45,696 nucleotides of DNA from Halorubrum amylolyticum (GTDB lineage Archaea > Halobacteriota > Halobacteria > Halobacteriales > Haloferacaceae), in the NCBI RefSeq assembly GCF_004114995.1, contig NZ_SDJP01000024.1, positions 1-45,696 of the forward strand. Reading direction: 5' to 3'. How positions within the stretch are numbered: position 1 is the first letter of the stretch; the number at the start of each line of letters is the position of its first letter. A program made the position numbers and the translations under genes. Positions 8,153 to 17,400 of the stretch are shown here, piece by piece. The notes under the pieces are model-generated. The model had not been told where the DNA came from and did no database searches. It was given only the letters and a program-made list of their open reading frames with translations.

Positions 8153-8188
8153 AAGCTTACTTACACGCACGCCGCCGTATTTAGGGTA
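8153..8188 (+). promoter_or_regulatory. prf1 promoter
   Basis: GCTTACTTA at 8155-8163 is a TATA-like element 26-34 bases upstream of the ATG at 8189. A second AT-rich word (GTATTTAGG) lies nearer to the start. The spacing supports the ATG at 8189 rather than the in-frame upstream ATG at 8117. Confidence 0.45.
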
Positions 8189-9439
8189 ATGAGTAGCGAC
8201 GCCAAAGAGGCGAGCGAGGACCGGCGGAAGTACGAGTTCCGCAAGGTCATCGAGGAGCTCCGCGATTTCGAGGGCTCCGGCACGCAGCTCGTCACCATCT
8301 ACATCCCCGAAGACCGGCAGATATCCGACGTGGTCGCCCACGTCACACAGGAGCACAGCGAGGCGTCCAACATCAAGTCCAAACAGACTCGGACGGCCGT
8401 CCAAGACGCGCTCACGTCGATCAAAGACCGTCTCCGCTACTACGATACCTTCCCGCCCGAGAACGGGATCGTGATCTTCTCCGGAGCGATCGACGCCGGC
8501 GGCGGCCAGACCGACATGGTCACCAAGACGCTGGAGTCGCCGCCCCAGCCCGTCGAGTCCTTCCGGTACCACTGCGACTCCGCGTTCCTCACCGAGCCGC
8601 TCGAACACATGCTGGAGGACTCCGGACTGTTCGGGCTCATCGTCCTCGACCGCCGCGAGGCCAACGTCGGCTGGCTGAAGGGCAAGCGGGTCGAGCCCGT
8701 CAAGTCCGCCTCCTCGCTCGTCCCCGGCAAACAGCGGAAAGGGGGCCAGTCCGCCCAGCGGTTCGCCCGCCTCCGCCTCGAAGCGATCGACAATTTCTAT
8801 CAGGAGGTCGCGGGGATGGCCAACGACCTGTTCGTCGACAAGCGTCACGAACTCGACGGTATCCTCGTCGGCGGTCCCTCGCCGACGAAAGACGAGTTCC
8901 TCGACGGCGACTACCTCCACCACGAACTGCAGGACACGGTGCTCGGCAAGTTCGACGTGGCGTACACCGACGAGTCCGGGCTGAAGGACCTCGTCGACAA
9001 CGCCAGCGAGGCGCTGGCCGATCAGGAGATAGTCGAGGACAAACGCCACATGGAGGAGTTCTTCGAGAACCTCAACACCGGCGAGGAGGCCACCTACGGC
9101 TTCGAGCAGACTCGTCGGAACCTCATCATGGGCTCGGTCGACCGCCTGCTCATCTCCGAGGACCTCCGGTCCGACGTGGTCGTCTACGAGTGCCCGAACG
9201 ACCACGAGGAGTACGAGGTGATCGACGCACGACACTCGACGCCGTCTCACGAGTGCTCCGAGTGCGGCGAGGAGTCCGACGTCGACGAGCGCGAGGACGT
9301 GATCGAACATCTAATGGCGATCGCCGAACAGCGCGGAACCGACACCAAGTTCATCTCCACCGACTTCGAGAAGGGCGAGCAGCTTCTCGACGCGTTCGGC
9401 GGAATTGCGGGTATCCTCCGCTACTCGACTGGCGTGTAA
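8189..9439 (+). CDS. prf1: Peptide chain release factor aRF1
   Basis: This 416-residue protein is the archaeal/eukaryotic-type class I release factor that reads all three stop codons and triggers peptide hydrolysis. The N domain carries the stop-codon-recognition motif NIKS (SNIKSKQTR, about residue 55). The M domain carries the catalytic GGQ loop (KGGQSAQRFARLR, about 186-198). The C domain, which contacts the aRF3-like GTPase, includes a CPNDH...CSECGEE cysteine set (about 334-370) that may bind zinc. The start is the ATG at 8189; the 24 upstream in-frame codons look like non-coding leader. It follows argS on the same strand beyond a 589-base repeat-filled gap. It is convergent with the next gene, 39 bases away. 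Confidence 0.96.
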   Translation: MSSDAKEASEDRRKYEFRKVIEELRDFEGSGTQLVTIYIPEDRQISDVVAHVTQEHSEASNIKSKQTRTAVQDALTSIKDRLRYYDTFPPENGIVIFSGAIDAGGGQTDMVTKTLESPPQPVESFRYHCDSAFLTEPLEHMLEDSGLFGLIVLDRREANVGWLKGKRVEPVKSASSLVPGKQRKGGQSAQRFARLRLEAIDNFYQEVAGMANDLFVDKRHELDGILVGGPSPTKDEFLDGDYLHHELQDTVLGKFDVAYTDESGLKDLVDNASEALADQEIVEDKRHMEEFFENLNTGEEATYGFEQTRRNLIMGSVDRLLISEDLRSDVVVYECPNDHEEYEVIDARHSTPSHECSECGEESDVDEREDVIEHLMAIAEQRGTDTKFISTDFEKGEQLLDAFGGIAGILRYSTGV

Positions 9440-9478
9440 ACAGACGAGTCAAAACCTCCTCTCTTCGCTCTCTCCCGT

Positions 9479-9919
9479 CTACTGCTCCGGCTCGGCGGGC
9501 GCCGCCGCGATCTCCAGGCACGCGCAGGCGTCCGTCTCGGGGTCGAAGCAGTCGGGGCACTCCGGCTGGCGGTCGATGATCGTGTCGAGTCGCTCGGCGA
9601 CGGTGTCGTCGATGACCGCCTCCAGCTCGCGGGCCTCGTCGCGGAAATCCTCGACCGCGAGCACGTTCGCGAGGAAGCGCTCGATGATACAGTAGGTCTG
9701 GAGCGCGTCGCGCGCCCGCACGATCCCGTCGTCGGTGAGGCGGACCCCCTTGTACTTCTCGTGCTCCGCGAGCCCGCGCTCCTCGAGCTTCCCGATCATC
9801 TCGTTGGCGCTCGCCGGGCTGACGCCGAGCGAATCGGCGATCGATCCGGTCGATGCGGGACCGTCCTCCTGCTTCTGTACGACGTATATCGTCTTGAGGT
9901 ACTGGTCTGCGGTGTTCAC
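9479..9919 (-). CDS. DtxR-family regulator with non-classical metal site and C-terminal Cys cluster
   Basis: The 146-residue protein begins with a DtxR/MntR winged helix (MNTADQYLKTIYVV; SLGVSPASANEMIGKLEERG) followed by a helical dimerisation part. By eye alignment with DtxR, the usual ligands are mostly replaced: the RRHRLLE segment reads QTYCIIE, and the HEEACRLEH segment reads RDEARELEA, so both His and the Cys are lost while two Glu remain. The C-terminus instead has C121, C124, C132 and C134 (ECPDCFDPETDACACLE), and C77 lies in the dimer helix. There is no SH3-like domain. It follows a ferritin-like gene by 43 bases on the same strand and lies beside suf, which suggests iron or Fe-S sensing. 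It may correspond to the Halobacterium Idr proteins (recollection). Confidence 0.85.
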   Translation of the reverse strand: MNTADQYLKTIYVVQKQEDGPASTGSIADSLGVSPASANEMIGKLEERGLAEHEKYKGVRLTDDGIVRARDALQTYCIIERFLANVLAVEDFRDEARELEAVIDDTVAERLDTIIDRQPECPDCFDPETDACACLEIAAAPAEPEQ

Positions 9920-9962
9920 GGCTTCCCTCCGTCGGCGCTCGTCGTCGGTTCGGTCCTCCGAT

Positions 9963-10457
9963 TCATCGTCGCTCCATGACCGCCGTTACCTCGCTGACTC
10001 CCTCGGCCTCGTCTTCCCGGATCGTCCGCAGTTCGTCGACGAGCGCCGCGCGGTCGATCGAGAACTCGGCGTCCGACTCCTCGATCGCCTGAATGAGGTC
10101 GTCGTAGAACTTGTAGGCGGTCTCCTCGTTGCATAGCTGGTCGTACAACACGCCGTCGAAGTCCTCGGGGCGCGTCCGGCCGTACCGCGCGTCCACGAGC
10201 GACTCGATCTCGTCGAACGGGACGCTGTCGACGCCGAGCCCCTCGATGAGCGACTCCAGGCGTTGGCGGTGTTCGGCCGACTCCTCGGCGGCGTCCGCGA
10301 GCAGCGCCTCGATCTCCTCGTCCAGTTCGGCGTCGAGGCTCTGGTAGTGGTGGTGCGCCCGCGCCTCAACCACTTCCTCCAGCACGATCCCGATCTGTAG
10401 CAGCCGGGCGAGCTGGTCGTCCGAGGCGATCCGCTGGCTCACGCTCACGGCGACCAC
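9963..10457 (-). CDS. Ferritin-like (rubrerythrin-type) diiron protein
   Basis: This 164-residue protein is predicted to be all helical and ferritin-like. Helix 1 carries EEVVEARAHHHY (about 27-38), helix 2 AAEESAEHRQRLE (about 56-68), helix 3 NEETAYKFYDDL (about 110-121) and helix 4 REDEAEGVSEV (about 148-158). These Glu/His positions are compatible with a four-helix diiron site. Rubrerythrin-like proteins store iron or reduce peroxide; which applies here cannot be told. No C-terminal rubredoxin domain is present. Only GTG codons are available as starts (10457, or two codons further in); ATG is absent. It heads an operon with the DtxR-type regulator, and an inverted repeat overlaps its putative promoter. 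Confidence 0.78.
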   Translation of the reverse strand: MVAVSVSQRIASDDQLARLLQIGIVLEEVVEARAHHHYQSLDAELDEEIEALLADAAEESAEHRQRLESLIEGLGVDSVPFDEIESLVDARYGRTRPEDFDGVLYDQLCNEETAYKFYDDLIQAIEESDAEFSIDRAALVDELRTIREDEAEGVSEVTAVMERR

Positions 10458-10510
10458 CCGTCACCGTTCGATACGACCCTTCGCATACACGTCATCTCTA
10501 ACGTAGTCCG

Positions 10511-10528
10511 ACTTAAGGGGTTCCCCTT
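10511..10528 (-). promoter_or_regulatory. Inverted repeat over the putative ferritin-like/DtxR operon promoter
   Basis: AAGGGG-TT-CCCCTT (10515-10528) is a perfect inverted repeat. On the minus strand it runs into a TATA-like CTTAAGT (10512-10518), about 55 bases upstream of the GTG start, so it would cover the BRE/TATA region. It is a candidate operator, possibly for autoregulation by the DtxR-type protein. It does not match the bacterial DtxR consensus. Confidence 0.4.
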
Positions 10529-10620
10529 CGATCGCCGTCTGATCGCGAGTGACGCGCCTCGGGGCCCTTGGACGCGGAAAAACAGCAAACGGAAATCGAC
10601 CCGTCCCGTGGCGTCCGCGA

Positions 10621-11853
10621 TTACTGCAGACGCTCGAAGACGAGCTCCTCGACGTCGTCGCGGAACTCGTCGACGGCGATCTCCTCTAACACGGGGACGA
10701 AGAAGCCCTCGACGAGCATGTTCCGCGCCGTGTGTGAGTCGATCGAGCGACTCTCGAGGTAGAACAGGTCCTCGGCGTCGACCTGTCCAACCGTCGCGGA
10801 GTGGGACGCCTCGGTGTCGTGGTTGTGGATGATCAGTTTCGGCGACGCGTCGGCTTCGGCGTCGTCCGACAGCATCAGCGTGTTCTCGCGCTGGTAGCTG
10901 GAGGTGTTCCACGCGTCGTTGCCGACGTCCTGAACCCCCTCGTACACGGAGCGGGCCACGTCGTCGAGCACGCCGCGCGTGACCAGGTCGGCGGTCGTGT
11001 GCTCGGCCTGGTGCCAGACGCGGGCGTTGATGTCGAAGTGCTGGTCCTCCGTGCCGAAGAACGTCCCGACGATCTGACTCTCGGCGCCGTCGCCGTTCAG
11101 CTCCGACTCGACGTCCGAGCGGGTCAGCTTCGATCCGAAGTTGCTCTCGATCCAGTCGACGGTGCCGTACGTGCCCACGTCGGCGCGCTTCAGCGAGTAG
11201 GTGTACGTGTCGTCGTCGAGGTTCTGGAGCGAGCCGAACTGGACGCTCGCGTTCTCGCCCGCCGCGATCTCGACGAGGTTCGAGAAGTACCGGTCGTCGC
11301 CGACGCCCTCCGAGGCGGCGGCGTCGCGGTCGCCCGACTCGATCGATTCGAGGATCGTCACCGACGACGACTCCTCGGCGACGACGAGCGTCTGGCTGAA
11401 CAGCGAGCGGGAGTTCATCTCCGCGCGCACCGTCACGTCCTCGACGTCGACGCCCTCGGGGACGTAGACGAACGTCCCGGTCGTGAACAGCGCGACCGAC
11501 AGGGCGGTGAGGTAGTTGTGCTCGGGGTCGAGCACCGAGCCGAAGTTCGCCTCGATGATGTCGCCGTACTCGTCGAACGCCTCGGTAAAGGGGAGGACGA
11601 CGACCTCGTCGTCGCCGACCGACCGCTCCGTGGCGTCCGACTGGTTCAGCGGATCGACCAGCGACTCGAAGTCGAGCGCCTCCAGATCGGTCCAGCGCCG
11701 CCCGGGCGTCTGGATCACGTCCGGCAGGTCGGCCGTCTCCAGCGCCGAAAGCGCGTTCAGACGGGTCTCCAAGAGCCACTCGGGCTCGTCGCGTTCCTCG
11801 GCGATGCGTCGTACCGTGTCCTCAGAGAGGCTCTCGATTGCTTGCGTGCTCAT
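10621..11853 (-). CDS. sufD: Fe-S cluster assembly protein SufD
   Basis: The 410-residue protein is a SufB/SufD-family beta-helix scaffold subunit. The N-terminal helical part (EERDEPEWLLETRLNALSAL) mirrors that of SufB, followed by the beta-helix core (FVYVPEGVDVEDVTVRAEM; NASVQFGSLQNLDDDTYTY). The C-terminal segment LIIHNHDTEASHSATVGQVD contains the His region equivalent to the SufD histidine implicated in cluster assembly. The C-terminal family motif is LFYLESRSIDSHTARNMLVEGF. Its start lies one base after the sufB stop, so it is the last gene of sufC-sufB-sufD. The complex builds Fe-S clusters in the cytosol. It is shorter and more diverged than SufB, as expected for SufD. Confidence 0.93.
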   Translation of the reverse strand: MSTQAIESLSEDTVRRIAEERDEPEWLLETRLNALSALETADLPDVIQTPGRRWTDLEALDFESLVDPLNQSDATERSVGDDEVVVLPFTEAFDEYGDIIEANFGSVLDPEHNYLTALSVALFTTGTFVYVPEGVDVEDVTVRAEMNSRSLFSQTLVVAEESSSVTILESIESGDRDAAASEGVGDDRYFSNLVEIAAGENASVQFGSLQNLDDDTYTYSLKRADVGTYGTVDWIESNFGSKLTRSDVESELNGDGAESQIVGTFFGTEDQHFDINARVWHQAEHTTADLVTRGVLDDVARSVYEGVQDVGNDAWNTSSYQRENTLMLSDDAEADASPKLIIHNHDTEASHSATVGQVDAEDLFYLESRSIDSHTARNMLVEGFFVPVLEEIAVDEFRDDVEELVFERLQ

Positions 11854-11854
11854 G

Positions 11855-13285
11855 TTATCCGAGCGAGCCCTCCATCTCCAGCTCGACGAGCCGGTTGAGC
11901 TCGACGGCGTACTCGATGGGCAGCTCCTCCGTGATGGGCTCGATGAAGCCCGAAACGATCATCTGCTTGGCGTCGTCGTCGTCCAGCCCGCGCGACTGCA
12001 GGTAGAAGATGTCTTCGTCGCCGATTTTCCCGACGGTCGCCTCGTGGGCGACGTCGACCTTCGACTCGTTGATCTCCATGTACGGCATGGTGTCGGAGGT
12101 CGACTCGTTGTCGAACATCAGCGCGTCGCACTCGACGGCGGTCGAGGAGTTCTCGGCGCCGTCGGCGATGTGGACGAGCCCGCGGTAGTTCGTGCGGCCG
12201 CCGTCCTTCGAGATGGACTTCGACTCGATGGTCGATTTGGTGTCGGGCGCGTTGTGGTACACCTTCGCGCCGGTGTCGATGTCCTGGCCCTCGCCCGCGA
12301 AGGCGATGGTGATGTGGTTGTCGGAGGCGCCGCGTCCCTTCAGGATCGTCGAGGGGTACAGCATCGTCGCCTTCGACCCCATCGACCCGGAGATCCACTC
12401 CATGCGCCCGCCCTTCTCGGCGATGGCGCGCTTGGTGTTCAGGTTGTACGTGTTCTTCGACCAGTTCTGGACGGTCGAGTACTGGACGTGCGCGTCCTCG
12501 CCGACGAACACCTCGACGCCGCCGGAGTGGAGGTTGAACGCCGAGTACTTCGGGGCGGAACAGCCCTCGATGTAGTGGACCTCGGAGCTCTCCTCGGCGA
12601 TGATGAGCGTGTGCTCGAACTGCCCCATCCCCTCGGAGTTCATCCGGAAGTACGCCTGCACCGGCATGTCGACGGTGGTGTTCTCCGGCACGTAGACGAA
12701 CGAGCCGCCGGACCAGATCGCGCCGTGGAGCGCGGCGAACTTGTTGTCGCTCGGGGGAACGCACTTCGTCATGAAGTGCTCGCGGACGATCTCCTCGTGC
12801 TCCTGGACGGCCTCGTCCATGTTACAGAAGATGACGCCCTTCTCCTCCCACCGCTCCTGCATGTTCTGGTAGACGACCTCCGACTCGTACTGCGCGCCGA
12901 CGCCGGAGAGCGCGTTCTTCTCGGCCTCCGGGATGCCCAGCTTGTCGAAGGTGTCTTTGATCTCGTCCGGGAGTTCGGTCCAGTCGTCGACGCCGGCGCG
13001 GACGTCGACATCCGGCCGGATGTACGGGATGATCTCGTCGACGTCGACCTCGCTCAGGTCCGGCTGTCCGGGCCAGTCGGTCGGCATCGGCATCTTCTGG
13101 AACTGTTCCAGCGCGCGCAGGCGCCGCTCCAGCATCCACTCCGGCTCGTCTTTGTCCTCCGAGATGACGCGGACCGTCTCCTCGGTGAGACCCTTCTCGG
13201 TCTGGAAGGCGGATTTCTCCTCCTTCTTGAACTCGAAGCGGGCCTCGGTGTCTGTCTCCTTCAGTTCGTCCTGTTGTGAGCTCAT
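11855..13285 (-). CDS. sufB: Fe-S cluster assembly protein SufB
   Basis: The 476-residue protein is the scaffold subunit on which Fe-S clusters are assembled with SufC and SufD. It is highly conserved: FVYVPENTTVDMPVQAYFRM, HYIEGCSAPKYSAFNLHSGG and MEWISGSMGSKATMLYPS are typical SufB blocks. The probable persulfide-accepting Cys lies in AVECDALMFDNESTSDTMPY, and the partner Glu in VAHEATVGKIGDED. The N-terminus (DEPEWMLERRLRALEQF) is the usual helical domain. It starts 52 bases after sufC and ends one base before sufD, consistent with a three-gene operon. The neighbouring ferritin-like/DtxR pair suggests common iron-related control. Confidence 0.96.
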   Translation of the reverse strand: MSSQQDELKETDTEARFEFKKEEKSAFQTEKGLTEETVRVISEDKDEPEWMLERRLRALEQFQKMPMPTDWPGQPDLSEVDVDEIIPYIRPDVDVRAGVDDWTELPDEIKDTFDKLGIPEAEKNALSGVGAQYESEVVYQNMQERWEEKGVIFCNMDEAVQEHEEIVREHFMTKCVPPSDNKFAALHGAIWSGGSFVYVPENTTVDMPVQAYFRMNSEGMGQFEHTLIIAEESSEVHYIEGCSAPKYSAFNLHSGGVEVFVGEDAHVQYSTVQNWSKNTYNLNTKRAIAEKGGRMEWISGSMGSKATMLYPSTILKGRGASDNHITIAFAGEGQDIDTGAKVYHNAPDTKSTIESKSISKDGGRTNYRGLVHIADGAENSSTAVECDALMFDNESTSDTMPYMEINESKVDVAHEATVGKIGDEDIFYLQSRGLDDDDAKQMIVSGFIEPITEELPIEYAVELNRLVELEMEGSLG

Positions 13286-13337
13286 AGTATGGTGTTACGT
13301 TGTTCCGGACTTACGTGTATCGCGTGACTGGATTCGG

Positions 13338-14267
13338 TTACGCGGCCTCGAACGCGTCCTCGCGGACCCAATCGTACCCCTTGTCCTCGAGCTTCTCGGC
13401 GAGCTCCGCGCCGCCGCTTTTGACGACCTCGCCGTCCAACATGACGTGGACGTGGTCGGGCTCGACGTAGTCGAGAATCCGCTGGTAGTGCGTGATCTGG
13501 AGGACGCCCGTCCCCTGCTCGTCGCGGAGCGCGTTGATCCCCTTCGAGACGTCCTGCAGCCGGTCGATGTCCAGCCCGGAGTCGATCTCGTCGAGCACCG
13601 CGACCGCGGGCTCTAACATCGCCGCCTGCAGCACCTCGTTCTGCTTCTTCTCGCCGCCGGAGAAGCCGGCGTTGAGGTAGCGCTGCATGAACTTCTCGTC
13701 CATGTCGAGCAGCTCCATCTTCTCCGAGAGGATCTCCTGGAACTCGGCGACGCCGATCTCGCCGTCGTCCGCGGGACCCTCCATCGGGGAAGTCTCGTAG
13801 CCCTCGTCGTCCTCGTCCGCGTCCGCGTCGGTTTCCGCTTCCTCCTCTTCGTCTTCGAACAGCTCCTCGCGCTCGTCCGCTTTGGCGTTGAGCGCCTGCC
13901 GGAGGAAGTTCGTCATGGTGACGCCCTCGATCTCCGCCGGGTACTGGAACCCGAGGAAGATCCCGAGCGCGGCGCGCTCGTTGGGTTCGAGCTCCAGCAG
14001 CTCCCAGTGGTAGTCCTCGTCGTCGAGCTCGGCGTCGATGTCGGCGATGTCCTCCTCCTTGAGATGAAGGAGGATCTCGCCGCCGGTGACCTCGTACGCG
14101 GGGTGGCCGGCGATGACCTTCGCGAGCGTCGACTTCCCGGAGCCGTTCGGACCCATCAGTGCGTGGATGTCCCCGGACTCGACGGTCAGGTCGACCCCCC
14201 GAAGAATGCGTTCGCCGTCCTCTTCCGCCACTCGCGCGTGAAGATCGTTGATTTCGAGAGTTGCCAT
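13338..14267 (-). CDS. sufC: Fe-S assembly ATPase SufC
   Basis: The 309-residue ABC-type ATPase powers the SufBCD complex. Walker A is [12 protein letters not shown] (about 38-49), the ABC signature is [10 protein letters not shown], Walker B is [14 protein letters not shown] and the switch His is in [12 protein letters not shown]. Typical SufC is about 250 residues. The excess is an Asp/Glu-rich insert at about 133-165 ([20 protein letters not shown]), between FLRQALNAK and [13 protein letters not shown]. That region corresponds to the helical subdomain, so the insert probably loops out on the surface. It is the first gene of the suf operon, 147 bases downstream of polB on the same strand. 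ATG start at 14265-14267. Confidence 0.95.
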   Translation of the reverse strand: MATLEINDLHARVAEEDGERILRGVDLTVESGDIHALMGPNGSGKSTLAKVIAGHPAYEVTGGEILLHLKEEDIADIDAELDDEDYHWELLELEPNERAALGIFLGFQYPAEIEGVTMTNFLRQALNAKADEREELFEDEEEEAETDADADEDDEGYETSPMEGPADDGEIGVAEFQEILSEKMELLDMDEKFMQRYLNAGFSGGEKKQNEVLQAAMLEPAVAVLDEIDSGLDIDRLQDVSKGINALRDEQGTGVLQITHYQRILDYVEPDHVHVMLDGEVVKSGGAELAEKLEDKGYDWVREDAFEAA

Positions 14268-14414
14268 GTGTATTCTCGTTCCTCGTGTTCGAACAGTGGT
14301 GACTTGGCGGGTTAATGGTTACGCATCTCCCCGTAGAATCTCCCGAGATCGGCAAGAATTTTTCTCGACGATCGAAAATCGGTTTTAAGAAGTCGTTTTA
14401 GACTCCAGACCGGA
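14268..14414 (-). promoter_or_regulatory. polB-suf intergenic region with candidate suf promoter
   Basis: The 147-base gap is markedly AT-richer than its surroundings. On the minus strand it contains CTTAAAA (14383-14389) and an A/T-rich imperfect stem around 14350-14378, then AACCATTAAC (14311-14320) nearer to sufC. Either AT-rich word could be the suf TATA box. The first would give a leader of roughly 90 bases. The poly-A side after polB has no T-run on the transcribed orientation, so I do not call a terminator. Confidence 0.35.
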
Positions 14415-17400
14415 TCACATGAAGGAGCCGAGTCCGGTCTGCTCTTGGCCCGTCTTGACCTCCTCCCACGACATTCCGAGCGCCTCGATGACGCGCTCGA
14501 TCGGCCCCTGAAGCGTCTTGTCCAGCATCTTCTCCCAGTCGACCTCGAACTCGTCGGGGACCTGATCGGCGTACTCGAAGCAGATCACGTCCGGATCGCG
14601 CTTGAACTCCCCGTACAGGTGGTCGCGCTGCGGGTCGAGCCCCTTCTCCGCTTCCATCCGCTCCCAGAAGTCGGGATGGACCTTCTCGATGTACAGCCGC
14701 TTCGGCTTCGACCCGCTGCCGAAGTTGGTCCCGAGCATGAGGTTCGCGTACTTCGCCCCGCGCACCTGCGCCGTCGGCGTCTCGTAGGCATCGAGCTTCT
14801 TCCCGATTCCGCCCGGGATCCCGATCTCGTCGAGGTCGATATCGCCGTCGAGCACTTCGGCGATCACGTCCACGAGGTACGACTTCACCTCCTCTAGGTC
14901 CTCGTCGATGTCGTCGCCGGTCACGATCGTCTCGATGACGCTCTGTTGCACCTCCTTCGTGATCTGTGCGATGTCCGAGCGCTTGTACTCGAAGCCGGTG
15001 ATGTCGATGTCGTCGACGTCTTTCCCCTCCTTCCAGACGATGTGGCCCGCGTACCGCTTCTTCTTGCCGGCCTGGAAGAAGCGCCGATAGAGCTTCTCGA
15101 ACTCGATCTGGAAGCGGTGATCGTCCGCGTTCAGCTCCTCCCGCGCGAAGTCGTCGTACCGCTCGTTGATGTGGTCCGCTATCTCGAAGGAGGTATCGAT
15201 CGCCTCTTGTTTGTCCACCTCTTGGCCGAGAGACAACATGACCGAATCAGTGTTGTGGAGGACGATACCGCCGACGCCATCGACGAAATTCTCGTTGTCG
15301 GCGACGCTGAGATCGTACACGTAGCCGTCGTGATCTACCTCCTCGACGACCGGGTCTCGTCCGCCCCGGTAGTAGTCACACGCTCGAATCGTGTAGCTGT
15401 CCTTCGCATCCCGGTACTTGAGCGAGTGTTTTCTCTCGCGCTGGGTGAGCAGCATGGACAGGCCGGCGGCGAGTTCCCGGCTAGCCGTCTCGAAGTCGAA
15501 GTTCCGCTCGCAGTACTCGGCCGAGTACCGCGGGAATTCGCGTGAGCCGTCGCCCTCAACGAGTACGTCGACGAAGAGCTGTTGGAGATCGTCGGGGAGA
15601 TTGAACACGAACCCGGGAATACGTTTCCCGCGTGATGTCCGTCCAGCAAACCCGCGGAAGAAGACCGCCGACAGCTCGTTCATCATCTGGAGCTTGCGGG
15701 TGGTGTCGTCGTACGTGACGGACTGCTCGCCGTCCTCGGTTTCGTACGCTACCGTGCGCTCCGGTGCCGCGTCGGATGCGACGATACCTGCGGTCGCTCC
15801 CTCGAACAGTCGATTGTAGTCCTCGTGAAGACCTTCCAACCACTCCTCGCGCGACTCAGCGATACTCGCACCGAATTTCGAATCAGTCGTCTCGATGGTC
15901 GAGGCGCTTCCCTCGGTTACGTACGCCGCGAGTAATCGGACGAGAGATCGGCCCTCTTTCGAGCGGAGATCGATGTGTCGGCGCACCTTCACTCCCTTCT
16001 CGATGGCGTCGTGGTGCTCGTGTCCGAACCAGACCCACTCGTCGTCCGCGTGAACCCGTTTGGTTTTCGACTCAGCGTTTTCACTGCCGACGCTGCGGCC
16101 GTCCTCGTACTCTCGAACATAGCCGTCTAACACCTCGTACACGTCGATCGTGTCGACGGTGTCTACCTCTGGGAGGCCCGGGACTCGAACCGGCTCTTCG
16201 ACGTCTTCGGGAGCCGTCTCGACGAACTCGCCACCGTCGTCGACGACGTAGGAGTGGTCCCGTGTCGTCGTCGATTCACCGAGCTTGTGTTGGAGGTTGA
16301 CCACTGGTTTGTCCGTCTCGTGCCGGATCGCCCGTTCGATCGGCTTCCACTCCGGTTCGCCGTCGGCGGAGAGGGACAGCGCCTCCCACCCCGGAAGCTG
16401 TCTCCTGTCTTTTTCGAGGGTGTTCGACGCGACAGGTCCTCCGTCGGCCGTGACGACGACCTCCGCAGTCACGTCCCGGTCGGCTCGCTCGAAGAGATCT
16501 TCGATGGGAAGGATTCGAACGCTCCCGTCCGGATCTCGGACGACGACTGGCCGATCGCCGGTGACGCTGTCCCCATATGTAACTTCTCTGTTGAGTTCAC
16601 TGGTTACGTCGGCGGTGAAATCGATCACCTCACGATTGGTAGAAGTGACGCCAGCGCTCATCTCGCGGTCGTACAGACGGAATCGATCCCATCCGAAAAC
16701 GCCGTATAAGCTGTTCATCAAAACCTTGACAGCTCCCTGCTGACGGTCGTACTGTTCGTACGCCTCCGTCCCCGGTTCGTGTTCGTTTCGGAGGGCCTTC
16801 TTTTCCTCTCGCTCGTCGAGCAGTTCGTTCACCATCTCCCGAATGATGCCGTCGGGCGTCTTGCGGAAATGAACGCCTGTCGGCGTCTGATACGTCTCCC
16901 CGTCGTACTTCTCGGGATCGACCTTCGTCTCGGGCGACGCGTTGATGGTCACCATCGACATGGGGTATAAGGACTGACCGACCCACTGTAGATGGCCGTT
17001 CCGCCCCGCTAACACAACGTGATTGTCCGCTGCCGTGATACAGTGGACCTGACCGTCGTGCTGTTCTGTTGTTGTGTTCCGCTTGTGCATCGATCCCTCC
17101 TTCCCGATCGATACGTACCAGGTTCCGTCCGATTGTTCCGAAACAGTTGGCTTCTCGCCGCATCGTATCGCGAGCCGGACGATATCCGTCTTCAACTGAT
17201 CGCTTTTCGTCCAGAACTTTCGGAGACCGCTCTCGGTTCGGCTGCCGTCGCCGTTCACCATCGTTTCGAGGAGAACCTCCAAGTGGCTCGCGTCGAGTTC
17301 GAAGACCCACTGGGGGAGTCGTTTTTCGTCGTAGCCGTCGCCACAATGCTCGATAAACCAGTCGTGAAGATTGCGATTGGAGACGGTGTAGCGGTCCTCG

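Noticed and set aside
7600..8188. tRNA or other standard RNA gene in the argS-prf1 gap
   Set aside because: No cloverleaf with a T-loop GTTCRA pattern and matching acceptor stem was found; the folds are those of the inverted repeat.
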